34,671 nt of DNA from the NCBI GenBank assembly GCA_046538375.1, contig JBKHJA010000013.1, positions 1 through 34,671 on the forward strand, given 5' to 3'. The translations under genes were made by a program, and so were the position numbers. Shown in pieces: positions 1-8,087 of this stretch. The DNA comes from JBKHJA01 sp046538375 (GTDB lineage Bacteria > Acidobacteriota > Aminicenantia > Aminicenantales > Aminicenantaceae). The notes under the pieces are model-generated. The model was not told the origin of the DNA. It saw only the letters and a program-made list of their open reading frames with translations, and did not search any database. Position 1 is the first letter of the stretch, and every line of letters begins with the position of its first letter.

Positions 1-31
1 GGAACCATGCCCGCTCAGTCCTCATAGGGGC

Positions 32-55
32 TTCCTCACCCCCCATCCCTCACCC
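32..55. repeat. Copy 1 of a C-rich dispersed 24-bp repeat
   Basis: TTCCTCAC followed by a C-run, ATCCCTCAC and CC recurs at 18055-18078 in the same orientation, with one C fewer and one substitution near its end. Both copies are intergenic and lie upstream of a plus-strand gene. The role is unknown. Confidence 0.45.
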
Positions 56-96
56 TCTATTACGAAGATGGATAGGCTTGCAATTTTTAAAGTGAT

Positions 97-125
97 TTGC
101 AATAGACTGAGGCATTTCTTATAAT
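97..125 (+). promoter_or_regulatory. Candidate sigma70 promoter of panE
   Basis: TTGCAA (97-102) is followed after 17 bp by a perfect TATAAT (120-125). This lies 38 bp upstream of the ATG at 163, which is a normal leader length. The -10 box is perfect and the -35 box matches 4 of 6 bases. Confidence 0.6.
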
Positions 126-162
126 AGCTGCGCAAAAACGAAGACAGCTGCAGGGAAAACAA

Positions 163-1104
163 ATGGCCAATCACAATATCGCCATTATCGGGGCAGGCCC
201 GGTGGGAAGCATCATGGCCGCCTATCTAGCGAGGAATAAGGACAACATTTTTCTGGTGGATATCAAAAAAGACTTGATTTCAGCCGTAAAACAGAACGGC
301 ATCCATATCACCGGTGTGGGGGGCAGCTTCAACATCCGGGTCCAAGACACCGGCCACTTTACGGCCAGTTTGAGCCGGTTCAATGCCGATTTGATCTTTG
401 TGGCTGTCAAGTCCAATTATCTCGATTCTCTCCTGGAAGAAATAAAATTGATATTCAACCCCAAACAGAAAATCGTTCTGCTTCAAAACGGAATAGACAA
501 TGAAGAAAAAGCCGCTGAAAAATTTTCCCGCGACGATATCTTGAGGTTTGTCATAAACTATGCCGGGATGATCCTCAAGCCGGGGCTGGTTAAGATGTCT
601 TTCTTTAACCCTCCCAATTACATCGGAGCCTTAAGCCCTAAAAATGAACCTCTTGCCCGTGAGATCGCCGGATTCATAACCGATGCCGGCCTCAAGACAG
701 TGTGTGTGCCTGATATCAAAAAGCAGGAATGGAAAAAGACCATCCTCAACGCTGCCCTGATGCCCGTTTGCGCCACCACCAGCCTGACCATGAAAGAAGC
801 CATGGAATCAGAAGAAACCCGTTTTCTTTGTGAGCAAATTCTCTCTGAATGCATTGGAGTGGCAGACAAGCTCGGATACAAGTACGGAGACACCTTTTTC
901 GAGAACTGCCTCGGCTACCTGGATAATGCCGGCGACCACAAACCCTCCACTTCCATCGACCTGGAGGCGGGCAATCCCATAGAATACATCTTCCAGCCTA
1001 TCATCGATTACGGCAAGAAAATCGGCTGCCCCACTCCCTATCTCGAATCACTGACCAAGGTGCTCCGAACTCTAGAAAAGCAAAAAAGAACAATAAAATC
1101 TTAG
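163..1104 (+). CDS. panE: 2-dehydropantoate 2-reductase (ketopantoate reductase) family
   Basis: The 313-residue protein starts with a Rossmann NADP-binding motif (GAGPVGS, residues 10-16) and has the two-domain size of ketopantoate reductases. The segment with W and K around residues 188-190 (EWKKTILNA) matches the position of the family's catalytic lysine, and SIDLEAGNPIE near residue 265 resembles the C-terminal substrate loop. The family reduces 2-dehydropantoate to pantoate in CoA biosynthesis, although many paralogues act on other 2-oxo acids. The ATG follows AGGGA and a good sigma70-like promoter. It is convergent with the reductase operon, with only 16 bp between the stop codons, and no terminator was seen there. 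A link to the pathway through CoA demand is speculative. Confidence 0.85.
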   Translation: MANHNIAIIGAGPVGSIMAAYLARNKDNIFLVDIKKDLISAVKQNGIHITGVGGSFNIRVQDTGHFTASLSRFNADLIFVAVKSNYLDSLLEEIKLIFNPKQKIVLLQNGIDNEEKAAEKFSRDDILRFVINYAGMILKPGLVKMSFFNPPNYIGALSPKNEPLAREIAGFITDAGLKTVCVPDIKKQEWKKTILNAALMPVCATTSLTMKEAMESEETRFLCEQILSECIGVADKLGYKYGDTFFENCLGYLDNAGDHKPSTSIDLEAGNPIEYIFQPIIDYGKKIGCPTPYLESLTKVLRTLEKQKRTIKS

Positions 1105-1120
1105 TCGTGAAAAGAAGGCA

Positions 1121-3640
1121 TCAGAACAGGTCATCCACTTCTTCGTTCCCAGGAGGAAGATGTCCATGTTTCTGCAGAAACTGCTGGATGAGTTCGCTTT
1201 CTTTCTTGGTGTACATAGGATCCTGCTGATAGAAAAAATACCTGGCCTTGGGGTTGGAAGCAAGCTGGTCTCTGAGAGTCTGTTTCAGGTTGGCGGTTCC
1301 GGCAATATAGATAATATTTTTTTCTCCATCCAGGAGCTGAAAGACTCCCTCTGACTCAGGAACCTGACCCACCCTTTCTTCGGTGAATTCAATCCATTTT
1401 TCAGGGGGGATTATGACCGGAGAAAACTGAAACCTCAGATCACATCTCAAGCACCGATCCGCTTCCCTGCGGGCTTCTGCTTCCCCGTATCCCTTTTGAA
1501 TAAGCTCAAAAGACCGCAGTCGGCGGGCAAGGGAAAGAGTGGTCATGCTCACCTTTTCACGTGCATAAAAATTTTCCTGCTGTCCTATCCATAAGCTTTC
1601 CCTCTTCACCCGCCTGGATTCATATGGATCATCTTTTAATCCCTCACCACCCAAGAAACGGTCAATGGCGGAGGCTGCCTTTCTGCCCGAGGCCATCGCT
1701 TCCACGGCCGAGGCAGGACCGCTGGCTACCTCTCCTCCAGCAAATATCCCGGGCAGGTTTGTTTGAAAAGTCTGTGGATGGACTTCCACAGTCCTTTCCT
1801 GAGTGGTGTGAATTTCCAGTTCTGAGGGAAGAAAAGACAAATCCACCTGCTGCCCCACAGCCAGGATCACTGTCTCTGCCTCAAGACTCTTTTTCTCTGA
1901 AGGGTCAAACCGGGGATCAAAATTTCCTTTAGCATCAAAAACAGAGGTGCATCTGTGAAATTGGACTTTGTGCAGGCGGCTGCCGTCATTATGGAACTTC
2001 TCAGGCCCCCACCCAGGATGAATGATCACTCCTTCCTCCTCAGCTTCCTGGATTTCCCAGGCAAATGCCGGCATGTCTTCCCTTTTTTCCAGGCAGGCCA
2101 GCTCCACTCGGGAAGCTCCCAGCCTGAGAGCGGACATGGCCACATCCAGGGCCACATTCCCCCCTCCGACCACCACTACCCTGCCTTCCAGCTTCTTCCT
2201 TTTTCCTTGTTTGGTTTCTTTTAAGAATTCCAATCCCCAGTGGATTCCTTCTCCGGCAAGTCCTTCCACTTCTATCCTTTTGCTGTGTTGAGCACCGGCG
2301 GCCAGAAATAGGGCATCCCACCTTCCTTGATCGAACTCTTTGAAGAGATTATTTCCATCCACCGGAGTCTGGGTTAAGATTTCTACTCCGGCAGCCTCTA
2401 TCTCCTCGATTTCAGCTTGAATAACCGAACGGGGAAGCCGAAATTCAGGAACAGCCCATCTGAGCATCCCTCCCGGCTCAGGCTGCGCTTCATACACTCT
2501 GACTGAATGTCCCATCCTGGATAAAAAATAGGAGGCCACCAAACCAGCAGGGCCAGATCCCACCACAGCCACCTTCTTCCCTGTAGAGTCTTTCCTTTGA
2601 GGAGGAGTACTGGCCTCTCCCCTTTCCAGGGCGAAACGCTTGATATCACAGATGGCCACAGCCTGGTTAAGCCGGCCCCGCCGGCATTCCTCCTCACAGG
2701 GATGGTGGCATATATAACCTAAGGTTAATGCTAAAGGAGTCCTTTCTCTTATCAGGTCTGCTGCCTCTTTATATCTTCCCCTAGACACATGGTTCACATA
2801 AGAAGGAACATCCATCCCCAGTGGGCACTGGGCCGCACAGGGAATCAATGCCTTCTGTTTCTCACCGGGCTTGATCTCTTTGTCCCGTAAAGCCCCGGTG
2901 GGACAGACCTCCACACAGGCCCCACAAAAAAGACAGCCTGATTCCTGGAGAGTGGGGCGGGCGGTGCCAACCATGATTTCTCCTCCAGAAACCACATAAC
3001 TCAAAGCTTTGGCTCCGATCACCTGGCTGCAGACTCTCACACACCGCAGGCAGCCCACACAAAGATTATAATCTCTCAGGAAAAGGGGCTTATCCTCTTC
3101 ACAATAAAGACGGCCAGGCACATAGCGGCTGATGTCTTCCCTGATCCCGATATATTCGGAAACCCTGCGCAGCTCGCAAAAATCAAACTGGGGACAGCAG
3201 CGTTCTTCCTCAGGGACATTGGTCGAACACTGGGTCAGGGAACATCCCTCCCTTTGGGCACAGGTGAGACAAGCATGAGGATGTGGAGTCAGGATGGAAA
3301 CCAGTTTTTCCTGTCTGAGATCGGAAAGTGCCGGAGTAGAGGTCAAAACCTCCATCCCTTCTTCCACTTCGGTGATGCAGGAGAGAACCGGTTCCTTCTG
3401 TCTTTTGACATCCACCACACAGAGCCCGCACCCCTGGTATCCTGGGGACTGAGAATCAGAGTGGTACTCTTGCTGACCTCGATAACACACTTCTGATGGA
3501 GAGGCTTCCTGGAAAGAAGGCAAATCAGGATGATAGCAAAGATGAGGGATGTAAATACCGGCTGTCAAGGCTGCGGCCAATACAGTCTGGCTCTGCCGGG
3601 CTTCTATGGGTTGGCCGTCGACAGTCAATCCGATTTTCAT
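1121..3640 (-). CDS. bzdV: BzdV-like NAD(P)H:ferredoxin oxidoreductase, NuoG-like plus GltD-like multi-cluster flavoprotein
   Basis: From ATG 3640 the protein has 839 residues; an in-frame ATG at 3682 lies inside the ferredoxin gene and adds 14 unlikely residues. The order of domains is an N-terminal [2Fe-2S] ferredoxin domain (Cys about 35, 71, 74, 88), a NuoG-type His/Cys3 cluster motif (HACLTC...C, about 122-133), two [4Fe-4S] motifs (about 194-204 and 236-246), a GltD-like linker with further cysteines (about 267-331), an FAD GSGPAG motif (about 361-366), and a second nucleotide-binding motif (VVGGGNVALD). This layout fits enzymes moving electrons between NAD(P)H and ferredoxin. As the last gene of the reductase operon it matches BzdV of the Azoarcus bzd cluster, proposed to supply reduced ferredoxin. 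The first two cysteines of the 2Fe-2S domain are 35 residues apart, much more than usual. The direction of electron flow is inferred. Confidence 0.8.
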   Translation of the reverse strand: MKIGLTVDGQPIEARQSQTVLAAALTAGIYIPHLCYHPDLPSFQEASPSEVCYRGQQEYHSDSQSPGYQGCGLCVVDVKRQKEPVLSCITEVEEGMEVLTSTPALSDLRQEKLVSILTPHPHACLTCAQREGCSLTQCSTNVPEEERCCPQFDFCELRRVSEYIGIREDISRYVPGRLYCEEDKPLFLRDYNLCVGCLRCVRVCSQVIGAKALSYVVSGGEIMVGTARPTLQESGCLFCGACVEVCPTGALRDKEIKPGEKQKALIPCAAQCPLGMDVPSYVNHVSRGRYKEAADLIRERTPLALTLGYICHHPCEEECRRGRLNQAVAICDIKRFALERGEASTPPQRKDSTGKKVAVVGSGPAGLVASYFLSRMGHSVRVYEAQPEPGGMLRWAVPEFRLPRSVIQAEIEEIEAAGVEILTQTPVDGNNLFKEFDQGRWDALFLAAGAQHSKRIEVEGLAGEGIHWGLEFLKETKQGKRKKLEGRVVVVGGGNVALDVAMSALRLGASRVELACLEKREDMPAFAWEIQEAEEEGVIIHPGWGPEKFHNDGSRLHKVQFHRCTSVFDAKGNFDPRFDPSEKKSLEAETVILAVGQQVDLSFLPSELEIHTTQERTVEVHPQTFQTNLPGIFAGGEVASGPASAVEAMASGRKAASAIDRFLGGEGLKDDPYESRRVKRESLWIGQQENFYAREKVSMTTLSLARRLRSFELIQKGYGEAEARREADRCLRCDLRFQFSPVIIPPEKWIEFTEERVGQVPESEGVFQLLDGEKNIIYIAGTANLKQTLRDQLASNPKARYFFYQQDPMYTKKESELIQQFLQKHGHLPPGNEEVDDLF

Positions 3641-3648
3641 GGGCTGAT

Positions 3649-3936
3649 CTACCAGGAATGGACAATGGCCTGGGGAGCACAAGCCTGAACGCAGGGCAAA
3701 GGCTTCCTTTCTTTCATCGGTTTGCAGGGAGCGCAGGTGTATTTGATTTTTTTCCGCTCCGCTTCGGTTACTTTGGCCACAGGTTCCTCTCGGAATGGAT
3801 CATTCTCATCCTCGCCCACTTCCAAGACTCCATGAGGACAGGCTTCCACACATTTCCGGCAGCCGTCACACTTGTCTGTATCTATGGTGATGAAATAATC
3901 CCCTGATCCGTCTTTGTATCCGTAATGGGCCAGCAT
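3649..3936 (-). CDS. bzdM: 2[4Fe-4S] ferredoxin (BzdM-like)
   Basis: This 95-residue protein has a classic CxxCxxCxxxCP motif near residues 23-34 and a second set spaced CxxC-x10-CxxxC near 68-86. The wide second spacing is typical of ferredoxin-like electron-transfer subunits rather than the small clostridial ferredoxins. The ATG lies one base after the bzdQ stop and is preceded by GAGGT, so translation is probably coupled. Its place between bzdQ and bzdV is that of bzdM in the Azoarcus bzd operon, whose product is thought to donate electrons to benzoyl-CoA reductase. Confidence 0.82.
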   Translation of the reverse strand: MLAHYGYKDGSGDYFITIDTDKCDGCRKCVEACPHGVLEVGEDENDPFREEPVAKVTEAERKKIKYTCAPCKPMKERKPLPCVQACAPQAIVHSW

Positions 3937-3937
3937 C

Positions 3938-4810
3938 TTACCTCAGCCCCCTCTCTTTCTCCACCAGGGCCTTGGCAAAAAGAGCACCTCCCAGAGCTCC
4001 AGCAATCTGGGTGTCATGATGGGGATCAAGAGCATTTATTTTCAGCTCGCTTTCGATCCTCTTCACCACCCCTGCGTTCTTGGCTATTCCTCCGGTTATG
4101 GCAAATTCCTTCTCTATCCCTATCCTCTCCAGCAGCTCCACCACCCGGTGAGCCATGGCTGAGGAATAGGCAGCCAGGACTCTCTCTTTGGGCCAACCTT
4201 TCCGCAAAAGGCCCACCGCTTCTGACTTGGCAAAAACCACGCAGGTGGAGCTGACAGATTCCGGCTCCTCATCGATCTGGAAGGAAAGATCTCCCATCTC
4301 CTCGATGGGCACAGAAAGCAGGTCGGCGAACACTTCCATCCCCCGGCCGGTTCCGGCAGCACATTTGTCATTCATCAGGAAGTTGGTCACCTTCCCCCTG
4401 TGATCACAATGGATGGCCTTGCAATCCTGGCCTCCCATATCCAGGATTGTTCTGACCGAAGAGCCGTACATAAAATTTGCTCCCCGAGCATGACAGGCAA
4501 TCTCTGTGATGGCCCGCCTGGCAAAGGGGACGTTGACCCTCCCATAGCCTGTCCCCACTGTGTAGTGAATATCCTCCAAAGACATTCCGGTCCCTTCCAA
4601 GGCTTTATGTATGGCTTTTTGGGCGCTCTGTGGACTGTCCGATCCGGTGCGGATGTTGCTGTAGCAAAAAAGCTTCCCATCCACCATCACCACCGCTTGA
4701 GAGCTCACTGAACCCACATCCACTCCTGCAGAGATTATTTCCCCTGTTTTCCAGTCTATATCAGGTGCTGTCCATCTCGACTCCGGCCACCGCCAGTATT
4801 CCTTTTCCAT
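3938..4810 (-). CDS. bzdQ: Benzoyl-CoA reductase ATPase subunit BzdQ (BcrA/BcrD/HgdC activase family)
   Basis: From ATG 4810, which follows GGAGG and lies one base after the bzdP stop, the protein has 290 residues. It shows the ASKHA ATPase fold: GVDVGS phosphate loop near residue 30, the GTGYGR and DMGGQD motifs, and the two cysteines that bridge a [4Fe-4S] cluster between subunits (NDKCAAGTG and STCVVFA). In class I benzoyl-CoA reductases two such subunits hydrolyse ATP to drive electrons onto the active-site cluster of the N/O dimer. The long N-terminal lead before the GVDVGS loop (starting EYWRWPE) distinguishes it from BzdP. An upstream ATG at 4861 overlaps bzdP and is not preferred. It could also be called BcrD-like. 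Confidence 0.9.
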   Translation of the reverse strand: MEKEYWRWPESRWTAPDIDWKTGEIISAGVDVGSVSSQAVVMVDGKLFCYSNIRTGSDSPQSAQKAIHKALEGTGMSLEDIHYTVGTGYGRVNVPFARRAITEIACHARGANFMYGSSVRTILDMGGQDCKAIHCDHRGKVTNFLMNDKCAAGTGRGMEVFADLLSVPIEEMGDLSFQIDEEPESVSSTCVVFAKSEAVGLLRKGWPKERVLAAYSSAMAHRVVELLERIGIEKEFAITGGIAKNAGVVKRIESELKINALDPHHDTQIAGALGGALFAKALVEKERGLR

Positions 4811-4811
4811 T

Positions 4812-5591
4812 TTAACCTCCTTCAGCCTTTTCGGCTGCTGCCACCGCAGCCCCGAAGGCACACGAGAATTCTGGATCTTGGGGAATGGCCAGATCGACCT
4901 GCAAATCCCGCTTCAGTGACTCCACAAACCCCACATTCCGGGCCACTCCTCCCACCAAAGCCACATCCTTTTCGATTCCAATCTTTCTGGCCAGAGAGGC
5001 GATCCGGTCAGAAATGGCATCATGGACAGCCCTGGCAATGTCCTCCTTAGCATGTTTGGCATGGATTAAGCTTACCACTTCGGACTCAGCGAAAACGGCA
5101 CACTGAGCATTCATGGGCACCGCTTTTTGTGACTTCAGGGCTAGAGGCCCTATCTCCTCTAATTTTATTTCCAGAGCCCGGGCCATGGTTTCGGTGAAAG
5201 TGCCTGCCCCGGCGGCGCACTTCTCGTTGATGGCAAAATCTACAACTTTTCCTTTCTGGTTGATCCGGATGGCCCTCCCCTCTTCAGCTCCCACATCAAT
5301 CACTGTTCTGACCGAAGGAAAAAGCACGTTCATGGCTCTGGCATTGGCTCCTACTTCGGTCACTTTGGAGAGGGCAAAAAAGGCTTCTTCTTTCCCTGTC
5401 CCGGTGGCAGCAATGAAATCCAGCTCATCTCTGGAGATCCCAGCTTGGTCCAGAGCCTGCTCCAGACTTTTTTTCAACGAAGCTTTCAGGTCAAAGCCGC
5501 TGAGCACAGAACTTTTGGCCAAAATTCTGTCTTCATCCCTGATGAGTGTTTTAACATATTTTGCTCCACAGTCGATACCGGCCACCTTCAT
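4812..5591 (-). CDS. bzdP: Benzoyl-CoA reductase ATPase subunit BzdP (BcrA/BcrD/HgdC activase family)
   Basis: The 259-residue protein starts at ATG 5591, preceded by AAGGAGG; an ATG at 5609 would translate the ribosome binding site itself and is rejected. GIDCGAKYVK is the phosphate loop, GTGKEEAF and DVGAEEGRAI are the later nucleotide motifs, and the cluster cysteines lie in NEKCAAGAG and AQCAVFAESE. With BzdQ it forms the ATP-hydrolysing half of the reductase. The usual GGQD motif reads GAEE here, and the phosphate loop has C-G-A in place of V-G-S, so this subunit is divergent from BzdQ, as expected for the heterodimeric bzd type. Confidence 0.88.
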   Translation of the reverse strand: MKVAGIDCGAKYVKTLIRDEDRILAKSSVLSGFDLKASLKKSLEQALDQAGISRDELDFIAATGTGKEEAFFALSKVTEVGANARAMNVLFPSVRTVIDVGAEEGRAIRINQKGKVVDFAINEKCAAGAGTFTETMARALEIKLEEIGPLALKSQKAVPMNAQCAVFAESEVVSLIHAKHAKEDIARAVHDAISDRIASLARKIGIEKDVALVGGVARNVGFVESLKRDLQVDLAIPQDPEFSCAFGAAVAAAEKAEGG

Positions 5592-5646
5592 TTTTTTCCT
5601 CCTTTTCATGGTGTTTGATTCTTGTAAAATTTATGAGGAAAACCAT

Positions 5647-6951
5647 TCAGTCTTTCTCGAAATCCAGACTTTCCATGAAGGCATCGATACGGGATAAGGT
5701 TTGACCTTCATCGAACTCCCTCTCATCGCCCATGTTGCCTTCAAAAATCATCACCGGAAAGCCAGCTTTGATCAAAGCCAGCCTGTTTTCAGCGATTCCC
5801 AAGCTCAAGCCTTCGCAGCCCCGGTTGTAGTGAAGGATAACTCCCTTAAGCTTCCATTCTCTGGCGATCCGGATCATCATCTCGCTCTTGGGTTGAGGTG
5901 AATAAAAATGCTGCCATTCCGGTTTTTTCAATTCCCAGTCGGCCAGTGTGCGCAGAGCTTGATCCCGGTTGTTTATCTCCAAACCCTTTTCCTGAGGAGT
6001 TTTCCGGGGCCCCCAGGTTCCATCCTCCTGAACATCCCACATCCCGATCAACCCGTAGGTGTAAAGAGATCCCACCGATACACATCCGTATTTCTCCAAG
6101 TACCGGAACACATTCAGAAAAGCCCAGGGAGGCTGGGTGTCGGTCATCACCCGGCAGCGTTCATTACCCACTGCGGCAATCCCTCTCTCCACCCGATCTT
6201 TGACCTCATCGCGCAATTCCTGATAAAAATCAGCCACCACCGGGCTGCTTTTGTGGAGCGTTCCTAAGACATACAGCGAATACATGGTTTTCTCATCCAG
6301 AGGAGCAGGTACGGCCTTATTCAGGTTACACACTTCTGCCCACAGGGAAGTAGAACGGCAGTGGTTGTAAACAGCTTGAATAAGCTTTTCATCATCATAT
6401 TTTCTGCCCGTTATCTTCTCCAGCCATTCGATCCCGTCGTGCATCTGGCCCACCACATAATCAAGCCTGTTTTCCGTCAGCTCCTGGTAAGGGCCCACAC
6501 TCACATCGATGCAAAAATAGGGAATGTCCGCACCTTCTAAATCCCGGGCTACCTGGTACCACTTGGCATGAGAGCAGCAAATATGATCCTGCCAGATGAA
6601 ATCAGGCTTGGGAAATTCTCCTCCGAAAACATACTGGTTGAGCAGGATGGAGCCCCAGTAGTTTCTCATGTATGAGCACAGATCCCGGGCAAACCCGGCT
6701 TTCTCCACCGCTTCATGGCATCTGCTGGCAAAGTCTTTATTCCAGGCTACTGAGGCCGCATAAGGCTCTCCGGTCAGAGGATAAACATCATCGCCCAGAC
6801 CAGAGGGAATGGCGTCGAAAGACCAGGCTCCCCCGGCCCAGCGCAGTCCTCCTTTTTGATGGGCCTGAGCAAAATTTCGATAATAATCCTGCCTTATCTC
6901 CTTTCCTTTATTCCAGCATCTCAAAGGTTCGGTTTTGTAAACAGAGCTCAT
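5647..6951 (-). CDS. bzdO: Benzoyl-CoA reductase subunit BzdO (BcrB type)
   Basis: The 434-residue protein belongs to the 2-hydroxyacyl-CoA dehydratase/benzoyl-CoA reductase D family. Its start (SSVYKTEPLRCW), the WAGGAWSFDAIPSGLGDDVY stretch near residue 40 and the C-terminal FEGNMGDEREFDE are features I recognise from BcrB/BzdO proteins. Candidate cluster-ligand cysteines are in HICCSH (about 143-148) and NRGCEG near residue 381. With BzdN it forms the half that binds benzoyl-CoA and an active-site Fe-S cluster, reducing the ring to cyclohexa-1,5-diene-1-carbonyl-CoA. The ATG follows AAGGAGG by 7 bases and is 11 bp from the bzdN stop. A close relative acting on 3-hydroxy- or methylbenzoyl-CoA cannot be excluded. 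Confidence 0.92.
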   Translation of the reverse strand: MSSVYKTEPLRCWNKGKEIRQDYYRNFAQAHQKGGLRWAGGAWSFDAIPSGLGDDVYPLTGEPYAASVAWNKDFASRCHEAVEKAGFARDLCSYMRNYWGSILLNQYVFGGEFPKPDFIWQDHICCSHAKWYQVARDLEGADIPYFCIDVSVGPYQELTENRLDYVVGQMHDGIEWLEKITGRKYDDEKLIQAVYNHCRSTSLWAEVCNLNKAVPAPLDEKTMYSLYVLGTLHKSSPVVADFYQELRDEVKDRVERGIAAVGNERCRVMTDTQPPWAFLNVFRYLEKYGCVSVGSLYTYGLIGMWDVQEDGTWGPRKTPQEKGLEINNRDQALRTLADWELKKPEWQHFYSPQPKSEMMIRIAREWKLKGVILHYNRGCEGLSLGIAENRLALIKAGFPVMIFEGNMGDEREFDEGQTLSRIDAFMESLDFEKD

Positions 6952-6962
6952 CGGATTCCTCC

Positions 6963-8087
6963 TTAAAACAAATCCTCTTCTCCCAACATTTCCAAAAATG
7001 CTTCCACTCGAGTTTTAAACTGCCCCACAGGAACAGTCACATCGAACTCCAAAAATTGGCAGGGCACTCCAATCTGTTTGAGGTTTTCTATGACGGCGGG
7101 GATATCAAGTTCGTGGGGATCACAGAATTTCTGCTGGATGACCACAGCTCCCTGGGCCTTCCAATCCTGAGCGAGACTCTTGATATGTTCGACTCTTGAT
7201 CTTTGGGGCCAGTCTTTGCTGGGACAGGGAACTCTGGCAATGTACCGATGAGCGACAGCTTCAAAAAGATCGGAATCGGGATTGACCTGGTTCCAGAAAT
7301 AGCGGCTGCCTGTACAGTGGTCATCCACCACAAAAATCGCTCCCAATGATTCCACCATGTTGATAAATTCGGTATCGTCATCTTCGCTGCCCAATATCAT
7401 CAGTCTTATCTTGGATCCATTACTGACCTGACGCCGGGACAATTCCTTAAGGACTTCCTCACAAGCCTGGCTGTGGTCGTTCTTATCTACCATTTGGCTG
7501 GAAACCACTGTGTACATGGCTTCCAGGCCAGTCAGCGGAGGATTATCCTGCTTGCGCAGTTCATAAATTTCTCTGCTGAGCTGGCGGGATCTGTTCATGA
7601 TCTGGATCCCCTTATACACATCTTCATCTGTAATGGTTTTCCCTGTCCACTTCTCAAGAGCCTGCCCAAAGGCTCTCAGCTCTCCGGCCAGATAAGGAAG
7701 CGCCCTTTGGCTTTGAACATTGTTGGGCATGGGAAGGTAATAGCTGAAATCGACGGGAATGTGCATCTTCCAGGAGGTGAAAGCTTGACGGATGTGCAAA
7801 CAGCTCTGGGCAATCACGATCCCGTCAAGATAATCATACTTTCCTTTGAGCCCTTGAGCTAAACAATCACGGCAGAAAGGACAGAACATACCAAAGATAT
7901 GAGGTTCGGATACATCTTGAGGTTCATGGCTGCCCAGAATTCTCACCGGCAGGATTCCTGCTGCGTACATCAGCTCCTCGGGGACATAGGTGCAGAAATA
8001 GCCCACCACTTTTCCTCCAGTCTTCTTTTTCCACTCTCTGGCATAGTCATGGCGGTTTTGGTACCACTGTTTGAATTTTTCCATCAT
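6963..8087 (-). CDS. bzdN: Benzoyl-CoA reductase subunit BzdN (BcrC type)
   Basis: The 374-residue protein carries the BcrC/BzdN hallmarks: RILGSHEPQDVSEPHIFGMF and FCPFCRDCLAQGL near residues 48-79, IAQSCLH near 92-98, VDDHCTGSRYFWN in the middle, and QQKFCDPHELD followed by FDVTVPVGQFKTRVEAF at the end. The cysteines in these motifs are candidate ligands of the active-site cluster. It pairs with BzdO for ATP-driven ring reduction. The gene starts with ATGATG and overlaps the upstream regulator stop by 4 bases (ATGA) with AAGGAG inside the regulator's last codons, so it is translationally coupled to the regulator. Confidence 0.92.
   Translation of the reverse strand: MMEKFKQWYQNRHDYAREWKKKTGGKVVGYFCTYVPEELMYAAGILPVRILGSHEPQDVSEPHIFGMFCPFCRDCLAQGLKGKYDYLDGIVIAQSCLHIRQAFTSWKMHIPVDFSYYLPMPNNVQSQRALPYLAGELRAFGQALEKWTGKTITDEDVYKGIQIMNRSRQLSREIYELRKQDNPPLTGLEAMYTVVSSQMVDKNDHSQACEEVLKELSRRQVSNGSKIRLMILGSEDDDTEFINMVESLGAIFVVDDHCTGSRYFWNQVNPDSDLFEAVAHRYIARVPCPSKDWPQRSRVEHIKSLAQDWKAQGAVVIQQKFCDPHELDIPAVIENLKQIGVPCQFLEFDVTVPVGQFKTRVEAFLEMLGEEDLF

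Noticed and set aside
1105..1120. Bidirectional terminator between panE and bzdV
   Set aside because: The 16-bp gap contains no stem-loop.
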